From positions 84,249-148,248 of the forward strand of contig CAZYME010000002.1 in NCBI GenBank assembly GCA_964648115.1: a stretch of 64,000 bases of DNA. The letters run 5' to 3'. Origin of the DNA: CAZYME01 sp964648115 (GTDB taxonomy: Bacteria; Pseudomonadota; Gammaproteobacteria; Legionellales; Legionellaceae). A model generated the notes under the pieces. That model was not told the DNA's origin and searched no databases. It worked only from the letters and a program-made list of their open reading frames with translations. Positions within the stretch are counted from its first letter, which is position 1. Each line of letters begins with the position of its first letter. The position numbers and the translations under genes were made by a program. Below are positions 33,820 through 41,611 of the stretch, piece by piece.

Positions 33820-34377
33820 ATGCGTCATCCGATCCGACTCATTCTGGCAACGCTCCTCGTTTTTTCTATCAGCCAAATACAAGCGGCTAGCCTAAAAAAC
33901 ATGGAACAAGAATTAAGCGACTCCGTTATTACCACGAAAATCACGGCAAAATATACTGAAAAAACCAATTTGAATCCATTAAAAATTTTGGTTAGCACTC
34001 AAGATGGTGTGGTTAAGCTCACAGGTCATGTTAAAGACAAACAAGCGTTTGTTGAGGCGCTGAGACTAGCGAAAGCAACAAAAGGCGTAAAATCAGTTGA
34101 TACAGATAATCTAGAGATTAAAGCTGTGAATACTATCATCACCGATGCCTATATCACCGCTAAGGTCGAAACAGCCGTGCTTAAAGCAAAAGTTTTAGAT
34201 GATGAGTCCATTCCTTTAGCTGGAATTAATGCCAAAACCACGAATGGCATTGTTACTTTATCCGGGAATGTAAAAAGCAATGGATCCATTATTGCTATAT
34301 TAAAACGGGTCAATACAATTAACGGTGTGAAAAAGATTATTTCATTCATACAAGTTAACCCTAACAAGCCAGCCTAA
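33820..34377 (+). CDS. Periplasmic BON-domain protein (OsmY-like)
   Basis: 185 residues with a signal peptide (LILATLLVFSISQIQAA). Two BON domains are visible: TKITAKYTEKTNLNPLKILVSTQDGVVKLTGHV (in pieces about 38-72) and ITAKVETAVLKAKV..GINAKTTNGIVTLSGNV (about 108-152). BON proteins bind membranes and are usually induced by osmotic or envelope stress. The stop overlaps the next start (TAATG), so it is co-translated with the DUF4442 protein. Confidence 0.88.
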   Translation: MRHPIRLILATLLVFSISQIQAASLKNMEQELSDSVITTKITAKYTEKTNLNPLKILVSTQDGVVKLTGHVKDKQAFVEALRLAKATKGVKSVDTDNLEIKAVNTIITDAYITAKVETAVLKAKVLDDESIPLAGINAKTTNGIVTLSGNVKSNGSIIAILKRVNTINGVKKIISFIQVNPNKPA

Positions 34378-34871
34378 TGAGCAAGCCTTCACTTCTCACG
34401 CATTTTAAATTTTTTTTATGGTCCTTTGGCCGTTTTAAGGTCCCGTTAATCGGTTATTTAAAACCGCATCTTATTAGCCTTACTGATCAAGAAATTGTCA
34501 TCAAATTAAAATTAAACCGCCGCAGTAAAAACCATCTGCACTCCATGTATTTTGGTGCACTAGCTGTTGGAGCTGACCTTGCAGGAGGTTTGCATGGGTT
34601 TTATCACGCTGAGAAGGCTAACGTTAAGATCTCTTTAGCCTTCAAATCCTTCCAAGCACAATTTTTACGCCGCCCTGAAGCAGATGTTTATTTTGTCTGT
34701 ACCATGGGTGACACCGTTAAAGAAATGATCATAGAATCTCAAAAAACCGGAGAGCGAATTAATAAACCACTAGATGTGACCGCCTACACTCAGTACCCAC
34801 AACAACCTGAGGAAGTAGCACGATTTATGTTAGAGTTGTCCTTAAAAGTTCTCTATACTAAATCTGAATAA
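34377..34871 (+). CDS. DUF4442 / hotdog-fold thioesterase-like protein
   Basis: 164 residues. It resembles the DUF4442 branch of the PaaI-type hotdog thioesterases: HLISLTDQEIVIKLKLNRRSKNH at the start and SMYFGALAVGADLAGGLHGF in the central helix, where thioesterases keep their catalytic acidic residue (here Asp in GADLAGG). VKISLAFKSFQAQFLRRPEADVYF follows. Substrate unknown; acyl-CoA or acyl-ACP is the natural guess. Coupled to the BON gene. Confidence 0.75.
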   Translation: MSKPSLLTHFKFFLWSFGRFKVPLIGYLKPHLISLTDQEIVIKLKLNRRSKNHLHSMYFGALAVGADLAGGLHGFYHAEKANVKISLAFKSFQAQFLRRPEADVYFVCTMGDTVKEMIIESQKTGERINKPLDVTAYTQYPQQPEEVARFMLELSLKVLYTKSE

Positions 34872-34956
34872 TCGTTTTTTTATTGTGAACACATGTTAAA
34901 CCAAGGGTGCCGCGGGAACGCGATTTAAGGTAAGTTGACAAACACAAAGGACGTGA

Positions 34957-36417
34957 ATGCAAACTGTTTTAGTAACTGACAACCCGAAAAGCTGGGGGTT
35001 TTTAAGCCACCTTGCACCGATTGTCGAAGCCTCTGACTATTTATCTGATGAATGCTATCATCAAAATAAATCCCTACGCGTCATTAACCTTTGCCAATCT
35101 TACGACTACCAAACTATTGGCTACTATGTCTCATTATTAGCACATGCTCGTGACCACAAAGCAATCCCCTCAGTACTTGGCATCCAAGATGTTTTAAGTA
35201 CAAGCATGTCAAAGCTTATCTCTCAAGATATTGAAGAAGAAATTCAACACAGCTTACACGGCATTAAAGGAGAGGAGTTTTTTCTAAGCCTGTATTTCGG
35301 TCAAAATATGGCTAAAAGACATGCTGTTTTAGCAAAAAAATTACATGGACTGTTTCCTTTACCGCTTATACGCTTCACCTTAGAGAAAAAAAAGCAGTGG
35401 TGTATCAAAAAACTTGTGCTGTTATCACCCGATGATATACCACCCCAGCACGTAGAATTTATGCGCCAGGCAGCAGAAAGCTATTTTTCTAAAAAACGAT
35501 TTCATCATTGGCGGAAAAAGCAGCGTTTTCATGATTTAGCGATTCTTACCGATCCCACAGAGCCCAATGCACCTTCTAATAAAAAAGCGTTAGAAGCGTT
35601 TATCAGTGCCGGTGAGTCCATGGGACTGAATGTCGATCTTATTGATAAAAATGATGCCCGCTCGATCGGGGAATATGACGCATTATTTATTCGCGCCACA
35701 ACGTCCGTTGATCACTACACCTATCGCTTTGCCCGAAGGGCATTTCAAGAAAATTTAGTGGTGATTGATGACCCACAATCAATTGTTAAATGCACCAACA
35801 AAGTCTACCTCGCAGAATTAATGCGCAGCCATCAAATATTAACGCCTGAAACATTGTTTATAAGTAAATACGACAAAGTATTACCAGACGTCCAATTTCC
35901 TTGCGTCATAAAAAAACCCGACAGTGCTTTTTCACTGGGCGTAGTTAAATTGGACGATCAAAAAGAATTACAAAAATCATTGACCCAATTTTTTAAAACT
36001 TCCGATTTACTCCTGATCCAGCCTTTTATTCCAACGGAATACGATTGGAGAATTGGTGTACTGGATAACAAACCTCTATTTGCCTGCCGCTATTACATGG
36101 CTAAAGGACACTGGCAAATCTATAACTGGGAAGGAACAAATTCTGGAGAAGAAGTTGAAGGGGAGCATGAAACCATGCCCTTACACGAAGTCCCTGAAGC
36201 CATCATTAAAACAGCATTAAAAGCCTCACGCCTTATTGGTGATAGCTTGTATGGTGTAGATATCAAGAGTCACGGTGATAAACATTATGTAATTGAAGTG
36301 AACGACAATCCTAACGTTGATTTTGGTATTGAAGACCAAGTCATGGGAGAAGCGCTTTACCAGCAAATTATGACGGTCTTTTTACAACGCATTCGCAGGA
36401 AACATGGTTATGTCTAA
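34957..36417 (+). CDS. RimK-like ATP-grasp ligase with RLAN N-terminal domain
   Basis: 486 residues. Residues 1-150 are the domain found ahead of ATP-grasp in this subgroup (VLVTDNPKSWGFLSHLAPIVEASDYL, in pieces; NLCQSYDYQTIGYYVSLLA). The ATP-grasp fold occupies about 280-480: FPCVIKKPDSAFSLGVVKL (ATP Lys), LLIQPFIPTEYDWRIGVLD, and GVDIKSHGDKHYVIEVNDNPNVDFG (metal ligands E and N). RimK-type enzymes join an amino acid to a carboxylate through an acyl-phosphate. It is followed by a GCS2 ligase (14-base overlap) and an N-formylglutamate amidohydrolase homologue. Confidence 0.88.
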   Translation: MQTVLVTDNPKSWGFLSHLAPIVEASDYLSDECYHQNKSLRVINLCQSYDYQTIGYYVSLLAHARDHKAIPSVLGIQDVLSTSMSKLISQDIEEEIQHSLHGIKGEEFFLSLYFGQNMAKRHAVLAKKLHGLFPLPLIRFTLEKKKQWCIKKLVLLSPDDIPPQHVEFMRQAAESYFSKKRFHHWRKKQRFHDLAILTDPTEPNAPSNKKALEAFISAGESMGLNVDLIDKNDARSIGEYDALFIRATTSVDHYTYRFARRAFQENLVVIDDPQSIVKCTNKVYLAELMRSHQILTPETLFISKYDKVLPDVQFPCVIKKPDSAFSLGVVKLDDQKELQKSLTQFFKTSDLLLIQPFIPTEYDWRIGVLDNKPLFACRYYMAKGHWQIYNWEGTNSGEEVEGEHETMPLHEVPEAIIKTALKASRLIGDSLYGVDIKSHGDKHYVIEVNDNPNVDFGIEDQVMGEALYQQIMTVFLQRIRRKHGYV

Positions 36418-37636
36418 GTACCCTCTTTTTTCGGTGTTAGGCATCGAAATTGAATATATGCTAGTGGATAAAGATACCCTAGCAGTACAACCTAAAAGCG
36501 ATTTGATCCTGCGGATTTTAGCGGGCAAACAGGTGAATGAAGTTGTATTAGGTGAAATTGCTGCCAGCAATGAACTGGTAATGCATGTATTGGAATTAAA
36601 AAACAATGGTCCAAAACCCCCAGACCATCCAATAGCTGAACAATTTCAGCAAACGATTATGCAGTTACAGCCCTTGTTAGATCAACATAATTTGCAACTC
36701 CTCCCGACAGGCGCTCATCCATGGATGGACCCGATGCTAGAAACAGAGCGATGGCCACATGGAAACAAATCGGTTTACCAACAATTTGATAGTATTTTTA
36801 ATTGCCAAGGACATGGCTGGGCTAACTTGCAAAGCATGCATGTTAACTTACCCTTTGCAAACGATGATGAATTTTGCCAGCTTCATAATACTATTCGTCT
36901 ACTCTTGCCGTTGTTACCAGCAATTGCTGCAAGCACACCCTTTCTTGACGGTAAAGCAACCGGCCTTTTGAATTCACGTTTGGATTTTTACAACAAAAAC
37001 CAACAGCGAATACCATCCATCAGCGGCGATATTATTCCTGACTTTATTCGCTCGGAGGAGGAATATCACAGGGAAATATTAAAACCCATGTACCGAGACA
37101 TCAGTCCGTTTGACCCTGAAGGCATTTTACAGCACGAATGGTTAAACTCTAGGGCCGCGATTGCTAAATTTGAATACATGGCTGTGGAAATTCGGATTAT
37201 TGATACGCAAGAATGTGTTAATGCTGACATTGCTATCGCACAAGCAATCCACGCTATTCTTAAAAGTTGGTGTGAAAGTGGTAATCAGTATTATTTGGAA
37301 AAAATTTGCCCAACCAAACAACTCAGAGCGATTTACGACAAGACTGTCAAAAGTGGCTTGGACGTTTATATTGACGACAGTGAAGTACTAGCGCAATGGC
37401 AACTACCTAAAAATGCTATGACTGCGCGCGATGCATGGACATTATTAATTGAACGCGTGAGTCCAGAATTAGACCAAACCAGTCAACTCGTTTTGGAGCA
37501 TATTTTACGCCATGGTAATTTAAGTGAACGTATTTTGCATGCTTGCGGTAGTCATGTAGACAAAGAAAGCATAACGCAGGTATACCGACAATTGGGGGGG
37601 TGCTTGTTGCAAAACCAGCAATTTAAACCATTATGA
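36404..37636 (+). CDS. Glutamate-cysteine ligase family 2 (GCS2/YbdK-like) protein
   Basis: 410 residues. Carboxylate-amine ligase family. Seen: SVLGIEIEYMLVD (ATP/metal glutamates) at the N terminus, LMPTGAHPW-like LLPTGAHPWMDP near 100, HGWANLQSMHVNLPFAN and ARAAIAKFEYMAVEIRIID-like (SRAAIAKFEYMAVEIRI). YbdK-type enzymes have weak glutamate-cysteine ligase activity, and their true substrates are unclear. ATG at 36404 has AGGA five bases upstream. It overlaps both neighbours, arguing for one pathway. Confidence 0.86.
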   Translation: MVMSKYPLFSVLGIEIEYMLVDKDTLAVQPKSDLILRILAGKQVNEVVLGEIAASNELVMHVLELKNNGPKPPDHPIAEQFQQTIMQLQPLLDQHNLQLLPTGAHPWMDPMLETERWPHGNKSVYQQFDSIFNCQGHGWANLQSMHVNLPFANDDEFCQLHNTIRLLLPLLPAIAASTPFLDGKATGLLNSRLDFYNKNQQRIPSISGDIIPDFIRSEEEYHREILKPMYRDISPFDPEGILQHEWLNSRAAIAKFEYMAVEIRIIDTQECVNADIAIAQAIHAILKSWCESGNQYYLEKICPTKQLRAIYDKTVKSGLDVYIDDSEVLAQWQLPKNAMTARDAWTLLIERVSPELDQTSQLVLEHILRHGNLSERILHACGSHVDKESITQVYRQLGGCLLQNQQFKPL

Positions 37637-38334
37637 AACCTACTGTACTCTTCATCAGCTGTGAGCATGCTGTAAATATCGTTCCTCAGCCTTATCTACA
37701 TTTATTTAAAGGGCATGAGTCTGTATTCCAAACCCACCGCGCTATTGATTTCGGAGCATTAGAAATTGCCAAGCATTTAAGTGACGTATTTGACTGCGAT
37801 TATAATACTGCTAGCACCACGCGCTTATTGATCGACTGCAATCGCAGCATATCTAATGCAGACTGTTTTTCTGAGTTTACTCAAAATTTACCTCCGCAGG
37901 AAAAGCAGCGGATCATTGATGAATATTATTTACCCTATCGCACAAAAACTGAGGCTTTAATTCAAAACTTGATTGACCAAGGCAAGCAAGTACTGCATAT
38001 AGCAAGTCATAGCTTCACCCCAGTGTTTAAGGGTATTTCACGTAATGGAGATATCTGTTTATTATACGACCCAAGCCGACACGGAGAAAAAGAAGTCGCC
38101 CGAGAATGGCGCGGCCTGCTTAACCAACATAATATTTACAAAGTACGTATGAATTATCCTTATCGTGGTGTGAGCGATGGGTTTCCTACGGCTCTGCGAA
38201 AAAAACACACAGAAAAAAACTACTTGGGTTTTGAGCTAGAAGTTAATCAAACCTTAGTAGGTGATAAAACATCTCTTAAGACATTAATGACCGTGTTATC
38301 AGAGAGCGTGGAGGATTTGTTGCAGTTATTGTAA
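37633..38334 (+). CDS. N-formylglutamate amidohydrolase family protein
   Basis: 233 residues of the FGase (HutG-like) zinc hydrolase family: FISCEHAVNIVPQ, THRAIDFGALEIA, TTRLLIDCNRSISNAD, ASHSFTPVF and VRMNYPYRGVSDGFPTAL. Next to histidine-degradation genes the family removes formyl groups from glutamate; here no hut gene is near. The ATGA overlap with the GCS2 ligase and the ATP-grasp gene before it suggest it trims or hydrolyses a gamma-glutamyl or other amide product of those ligases. Confidence 0.85.
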   Translation: MKPTVLFISCEHAVNIVPQPYLHLFKGHESVFQTHRAIDFGALEIAKHLSDVFDCDYNTASTTRLLIDCNRSISNADCFSEFTQNLPPQEKQRIIDEYYLPYRTKTEALIQNLIDQGKQVLHIASHSFTPVFKGISRNGDICLLYDPSRHGEKEVAREWRGLLNQHNIYKVRMNYPYRGVSDGFPTALRKKHTEKNYLGFELEVNQTLVGDKTSLKTLMTVLSESVEDLLQLL

Positions 38335-38353
38335 TGATATCGGTGATGCTTCA

Positions 38354-38374
38354 ATCTAATTATTCAACAACGCC
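38354..38374. repeat. Solo IS5/IS903-like terminal repeat (minus orientation)
   Basis: On the minus strand this reads GGCGTTGTTGAATAATTAGA, near-identical to 31163-31183 and 59265-59280 and similar to IS903-type ends. No transposase is adjacent. Confidence 0.4.
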
Positions 38375-38412
38375 CCCTTTGGGAAGAGGGTTTAGGCGGC
38401 CCCCCTAGCATC

Positions 38413-38823
38413 TCAATGACAATCCGGACACAGCCCATAAATATTCAAAGCATGATCCGTCATTTTAAACCCCGCCCGCTCGGCAATCATCCTCTGGTGC
38501 TTTTCAATAACCTCATCAATAAATTCCTCTACCTGGCCACATTTAACACATACCAAATGATCATGATGCTCACCCTGGCTCAATTCAAACACCGAATAGC
38601 CGCCTTCAAAATTATGTCGATTGATTAAACCAGCTGACTCAAATTGAGTGAGTACCCGATAAACCGTAGCCAGCCCTACATCTTCCCCCATCTCCAAGAG
38701 AGTTTTGTACACATCCTCAGCACTTAAATGATGAGCGCTCGATGTTTCAAGAATTTGTAGAATCTTCAAACGTGGCATGGTGATTTTAAGTCCCGCATCC
38801 TTCAGCTGTTGACTTTCTTCCAC
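38413..38823 (-). CDS. fur: Ferric uptake regulator
   Basis: 136 residues, standard Fur. The winged helix covers about 10-85 (TMPRLKILQILETSS, LATVYRVLTQFESAGL). The metal sites are HHDHLVCVKCG (about 88-98) and the second Cys pair at the end in YGLCPDCH. It represses iron-uptake genes when Fe2+ is bound, and in Legionella it also affects virulence genes. It is divergent from bamE, an arrangement conserved in many gammaproteobacteria, with a 322-base intergenic region that here contains an R4 repeat. Confidence 0.97.
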   Translation of the reverse strand: MEESQQLKDAGLKITMPRLKILQILETSSAHHLSAEDVYKTLLEMGEDVGLATVYRVLTQFESAGLINRHNFEGGYSVFELSQGEHHDHLVCVKCGQVEEFIDEVIEKHQRMIAERAGFKMTDHALNIYGLCPDCH

Positions 38824-38900
38824 AAAGGCTCCTGTTTTTGATATTTAGAGTTAAGAGACTTTGCCATTCCCGCGAATGGTGTCAACTTAAGAAATAAACC

Positions 38901-38983
38901 GTAGCCCGGATGCAGGCGAAGCCGTAATCCAGGTGGTTGTGGCTCCATAAATCCCGGATTACGCTGCGCTCCATCCAGGCTAC
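38901..38983. repeat. Family R4 repeat in the fur-bamE gap
   Basis: GTAGCCCGGATGCAGGCGAA on the left and CCATCCAGGCTAC on the right, with an inner GTAATCC.../GGATTAC pair. Same family as 15429-15513. The remainder of the gap (38984-39145) holds TTAACTCAATGGCAGTG at 39038-39054, a motif also seen at 31281-31297 and at the ends of the 39474-39629 element. Confidence 0.8.
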
Positions 38984-39145
38984 AGGTATGGATCCCACGG
39001 TCAAGCCGCGGTACATAGCGTTTAGGGAGATACTTTCCTTAACTCAATGGCAGTGTAGCATACCCCCCCTGATAAAAAGCAAGTAGATGATATGGGCTAG
39101 ATTGCGTGGTATTATGGCAAAAAATTTTCATCCTAGGTTTAACAC

Positions 39146-39454
39146 ATGCGACTCAAAGCCCTACTTATTTGCACAGCTTTACTCCTTTCACTAACAAACT
39201 GCGCATACTATGATTTTTCAAGACGCATCGTGCAACAAGGGAATTTGCTACCCCAAGCAAAAATCGATCGGTTAAAAATCGGCATGAGCAAAGAGGATAC
39301 CGCCATTCTGATGGGTACCAGCCTATTAAGCCCGGTATTCACGTCTGATCGCTGGGATTACGCCTACACAAGACGCAAAGGCAATGATTCAACACACGTG
39401 CGCCGCTTAAGTTTATATTTCTCACAGGGTAGATTGGCGCGTATCGAACAATAA
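39146..39454 (+). CDS. bamE: Outer-membrane assembly lipoprotein BamE
   Basis: 102 residues. Lipoprotein signal with lipobox LTNC (Cys19) after LLICTALLLS. The mature SmpA/OmlA domain has QGNLLPQAKIDRLKIGMSKEDTAILMGTSL (in pieces) and DRWDYAYTRR, as in BamE. It is a small subunit of the BAM complex that folds outer-membrane proteins. It lies divergent from fur, as in Pseudomonas and other gammaproteobacteria. Confidence 0.95.
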   Translation: MRLKALLICTALLLSLTNCAYYDFSRRIVQQGNLLPQAKIDRLKIGMSKEDTAILMGTSLLSPVFTSDRWDYAYTRRKGNDSTHVRRLSLYFSQGRLARIEQ

Positions 39455-39648
39455 GTAGATTGGGTCATTGCCCTAATGGCACTGCTTTAAGGAAATCCCA
39501 GCTAAAAATAGCCCGTCTTTGCGAGCGTAGCGAAGCAATCCAGCGGCCGTAATGTCACATAGATAAAGACACTGGATTGCTTCGCTACGCTCGCAAAGAC
39601 GATTATCTTCCTTAAGGCAGCGCCATTAAGTCATTGCCCCAACCTACA
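39455..39648. repeat. R2 repeat interrupted by the 156-bp element
   Basis: Left part GTAGATTGGGTCATTGCCC (39455-39473) and right part GTCATTGCCCCAACCTAC (39630-39647). Joining them at one copy of GTCATTGCCC restores a normal R2 palindrome, showing this copy was the insertion target. Confidence 0.85.
39474..39629. mobile_element. MITE-like element with TIRs and target duplication
   Basis: Terminal inverted repeats of 21 bases (39474-39494, starting TAATGGCACTGC, and 39608-39628, ending GCAGCGCCATTA) match with two mismatches. Direct repeats of 10 bases, GTCATTGCCC, flank the element at 39464-39473 and 39630-39639. Inside, a 29-bp perfect palindrome (39514-39542 against 39573-39601, arms CGTCTTTGCGAGCG...) surrounds a 30-base centre. 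There is no coding capacity, so it would need a transposase supplied from elsewhere. Confidence 0.85.
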
Positions 39649-39916
39649 CTTTCTGACGAGCACGTTGGCGTCTTTTTTCTTTTGGGTCAATCAATAGAGG
39701 GCGATATATTTCGACTCGGTCGCCTGATTTAACCACTTGCGTTAAAGGCGCAAGCGTGCCGAATATGCCCGTAGGCATATGCGCAGTTTCGGGATGGGTC
39801 TTTAGCAATCCCGACTGTTCTAGCACGTCAGCAACTGTTGAGCCTGCAGCTAGATTTAATTCCAATGAAATTACGGGCTGGTTAACAGGCACATACACTA
39901 GCTCTACTTTAACCAT
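39644..39916 (-). CDS. rnfH: RnfH family (UPF0125) ubiquitin-like protein
   Basis: 90 residues from the ATG at 39916 (MVKVELVYV). The family reads VKVELVYVPVNQPVI, then AGSTVADVLEQSGLL, GIFGTLAPLTQVVKSGDRVEIYRPL and a basic tail KEKRRQRARQ. A beta-grasp fold related to ubiquitin-like proteins; role unclear. It overlaps ratA by 8 bases, the classic ratA-rnfH pair. The frame extends upstream to 39946 inside ratA, which I reject. Its stop abuts the R2 repeat remnant. Confidence 0.92.
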   Translation of the reverse strand: MVKVELVYVPVNQPVISLELNLAAGSTVADVLEQSGLLKTHPETAHMPTGIFGTLAPLTQVVKSGDRVEIYRPLLIDPKEKRRQRARQKV

Positions 39917-40337
39917 ACAATGCCTGGGCACGATCACAAAAAGCATCGACCATTTTATTCGTTACTTGTTCAAAAGCCGGGCCTAATAGCATTGAAAACA
40001 TGCGCCCAGCGAAATCAAACTCCAGATCAAAAGATATCAAACAACCTTCTGATGTGTCATCAAACCGCCAAAATCCTTCTAAATGGCTAAATGGTCCGTC
40101 AACCAAGCGAATTTCAATCATTTTATTCTGTTGCAGGCGGTTACGCGTAGTAAATGATTTTTGTATACCGGCAGCAGTAACACTCAAAGTGGCTTGAACC
40201 TCATCTTCATCCCGATGGTGCACCACGCTACCTGCAAAATATGGTAAAAATTCAGCATAACTCTCCACATCGTTCACCAAGTTATACATTTGTTCACAAG
40301 AATAAGGTACCGTTCGTGATTTTTTAACATTTGTCAT
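39909..40337 (-). CDS. ratA: RatA family START-like protein
   Basis: 142 residues of the polyketide-cyclase/START fold: SRTVPYSCEQMYNLVNDVESYAEFLP (in pieces), TTRNRLQQNKMIEIRLVDGPF, LEGFWRFDDTSEGCLISFDLEFDF. In E. coli RatA binds 50S subunits and was described as a toxin blocking 70S assembly. Mitochondrial homologues (Coq10) bind ubiquinone, so a quinone-related role is equally credible. Its ATGA start overlaps the esterase stop. Confidence 0.92.
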   Translation of the reverse strand: MTNVKKSRTVPYSCEQMYNLVNDVESYAEFLPYFAGSVVHHRDEDEVQATLSVTAAGIQKSFTTRNRLQQNKMIEIRLVDGPFSHLEGFWRFDDTSEGCLISFDLEFDFAGRMFSMLLGPAFEQVTNKMVDAFCDRAQALYG

Positions 40338-41014
40338 TCTCTATCCCCTTCATGCTGCGTACAGGATGCAACTTGTATATTTAACCATTGAGCCAAATCT
40401 TTAACTTCTTCAGCACAGATTGCATGCTCCATAGGATATTCATGCCATGTTATCTGCTCAAATCCCCGTGCCCGCAAGCCTTCTACACTTTGTTTAGTCC
40501 AAGCAGGTAAAACGATAGGATCATACTGCCCACCTGCAGCAAATATTGGTGTGCCATTATTAAGCGTCATGCGGCATACATCAGCTAACGGCAAGTACGC
40601 AGACAATGTAATAATTCCAGCTAGTGGTGTGGTCATCTGCAAGCCCGTGAATAATGCCATTGCACCGCCTTGTGAGAACCCGGCCAGAAAAATCTGCTCT
40701 GAGACAAATCCCTCTGCAAGCTGGCTATCAATTACTTCACGAATCATTGCCTCAGACTGAAAAATCCCTTCTCGGTCTTCACGATCAGTCAACTTTATTC
40801 CCACAATATCATACCAAGCGCGCATGGGCATATGATTGTTAATCGTTACTGCACGCACAGGAGCATCGATAAACACATGCCGAATGGCCACACTAACAGG
40901 CAATTGCGCCGCTAAGCCTGCCATATCTTGAGCATCCGCACCCAAACCATGCATCCAAATTACACAAGCCTGCGCTTGTTGCTGCGGCTCTTTAACATAA
41001 ACGTTCAACAACAT
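40334..41014 (-). CDS. Alpha/beta-hydrolase carboxylesterase
   Basis: About 226 residues. Carboxylesterase/phospholipase-2-like hydrolase: VIWMHGLGADAQDM (oxyanion region), the nucleophile Ser in LAGFSQGGAMAL (GxSxG), Asp in GGQYDPIVL and His in YPMEHAICAEE. Acts on short acyl esters and can deacylate proteins in some bacteria. The start is unusual: GGAGG sits only one base before the ATG at 41014, too close for good initiation, so TTG at 41011 or 41008 may be the true start (MLLNV / LLNV / LNV). First gene of the ratA-rnfH operon. Confidence 0.9.
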   Translation of the reverse strand: MLLNVYVKEPQQQAQACVIWMHGLGADAQDMAGLAAQLPVSVAIRHVFIDAPVRAVTINNHMPMRAWYDIVGIKLTDREDREGIFQSEAMIREVIDSQLAEGFVSEQIFLAGFSQGGAMALFTGLQMTTPLAGIITLSAYLPLADVCRMTLNNGTPIFAAGGQYDPIVLPAWTKQSVEGLRARGFEQITWHEYPMEHAICAEEVKDLAQWLNIQVASCTQHEGDRE

Positions 41015-41295
41015 GCCTCCGACAAAAAGGCGAATTATCGCCAATGCGAGCCCACATGGCAAGAAAGAAGCATTTCAAGCAGCAATTCGCCTCCGCAGTA
41101 GAGTTTCGAAAGAGGTCTATTTTTGTTTCAAAATAATGAAGCCCTTATGAAATTAGATTCAGTCTTAAAATTTTTTGCTCTAATTTTGCCTCGCCTGAAT
41201 TTTGTTTCGGTCTTGTAAATAACAAAAATTACCACGATCGGGTTAATTTAATTAACAAATCTTGTTTAATTGATAAATTTCTAATTTTTTACCGC

Positions 41296-41372
41296 GATCG
41301 TGTGAAAATTATTAATTCATGCTAAAATGAAGTTATTAAACACTATTATTTCACATGATCATATGAAAATTA
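41296..41372 (+). promoter_or_regulatory. Probable hipBA promoter/operator
   Basis: A 16-base direct repeat GATCRTRTGAAAATTA occurs at 41296-41311 and 41357-41372, with a weaker third copy (CGATCGGGTTAATTTA) near 41235. TAAAAT at 41323-41328 fits a -10 box lying between the two good copies, and CATGCTAA (41318-41325) is mirrored by TTAGCATG (41371-41378). This layout suits autorepression by HipB. Confidence 0.5.
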
Positions 41373-41374
41373 GC

Positions 41375-41611
41375 ATGCAAAAATCATCTGTAAGCATTTT
41401 AGGAGATGCCATTGAAGCCGAGAGGAAGCGGAGAAAGTTGACTCAAGGTCAGCTGGCTTATCTAACCAACACTAGTATCAATTTCATCAGTCAAATTGAA
41501 CGCGGTAAGAAAACAGCCCAAATTGGTAAAGTCATTGATGTTCTGCAAATTTTAGGCATGCAGCTTGTCATAGAGAAGGGAGCTGCTGGTGTGGTGAACC
41601 ACAATGTATGA
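41375..41611 (+). CDS. hipB: HipB-type antitoxin (XRE HTH)
   Basis: 78 residues from the ATG at 41375. The Cro/CI helix-turn-helix (about 20-70) reads KRRKLTQGQLAYLTNTSINFISQIERGKKTAQIGKVI (in pieces), followed by LQILGMQLVIEKG, as in HipB-like antitoxins. In-frame ATGs at 41327 and 41363 would lie within the putative operator; none has a good ribosome-binding site, so the start is uncertain. It overlaps hipA by 8 bases. Confidence 0.85.
   Translation: MQKSSVSILGDAIEAERKRRKLTQGQLAYLTNTSINFISQIERGKKTAQIGKVIDVLQILGMQLVIEKGAAGVVNHNV

Noticed and set aside
37633..38334. Histidine degradation gene hutG
   Set aside because: The family matches, but no hut genes are near, and it overlaps a GCS2 ligase instead.
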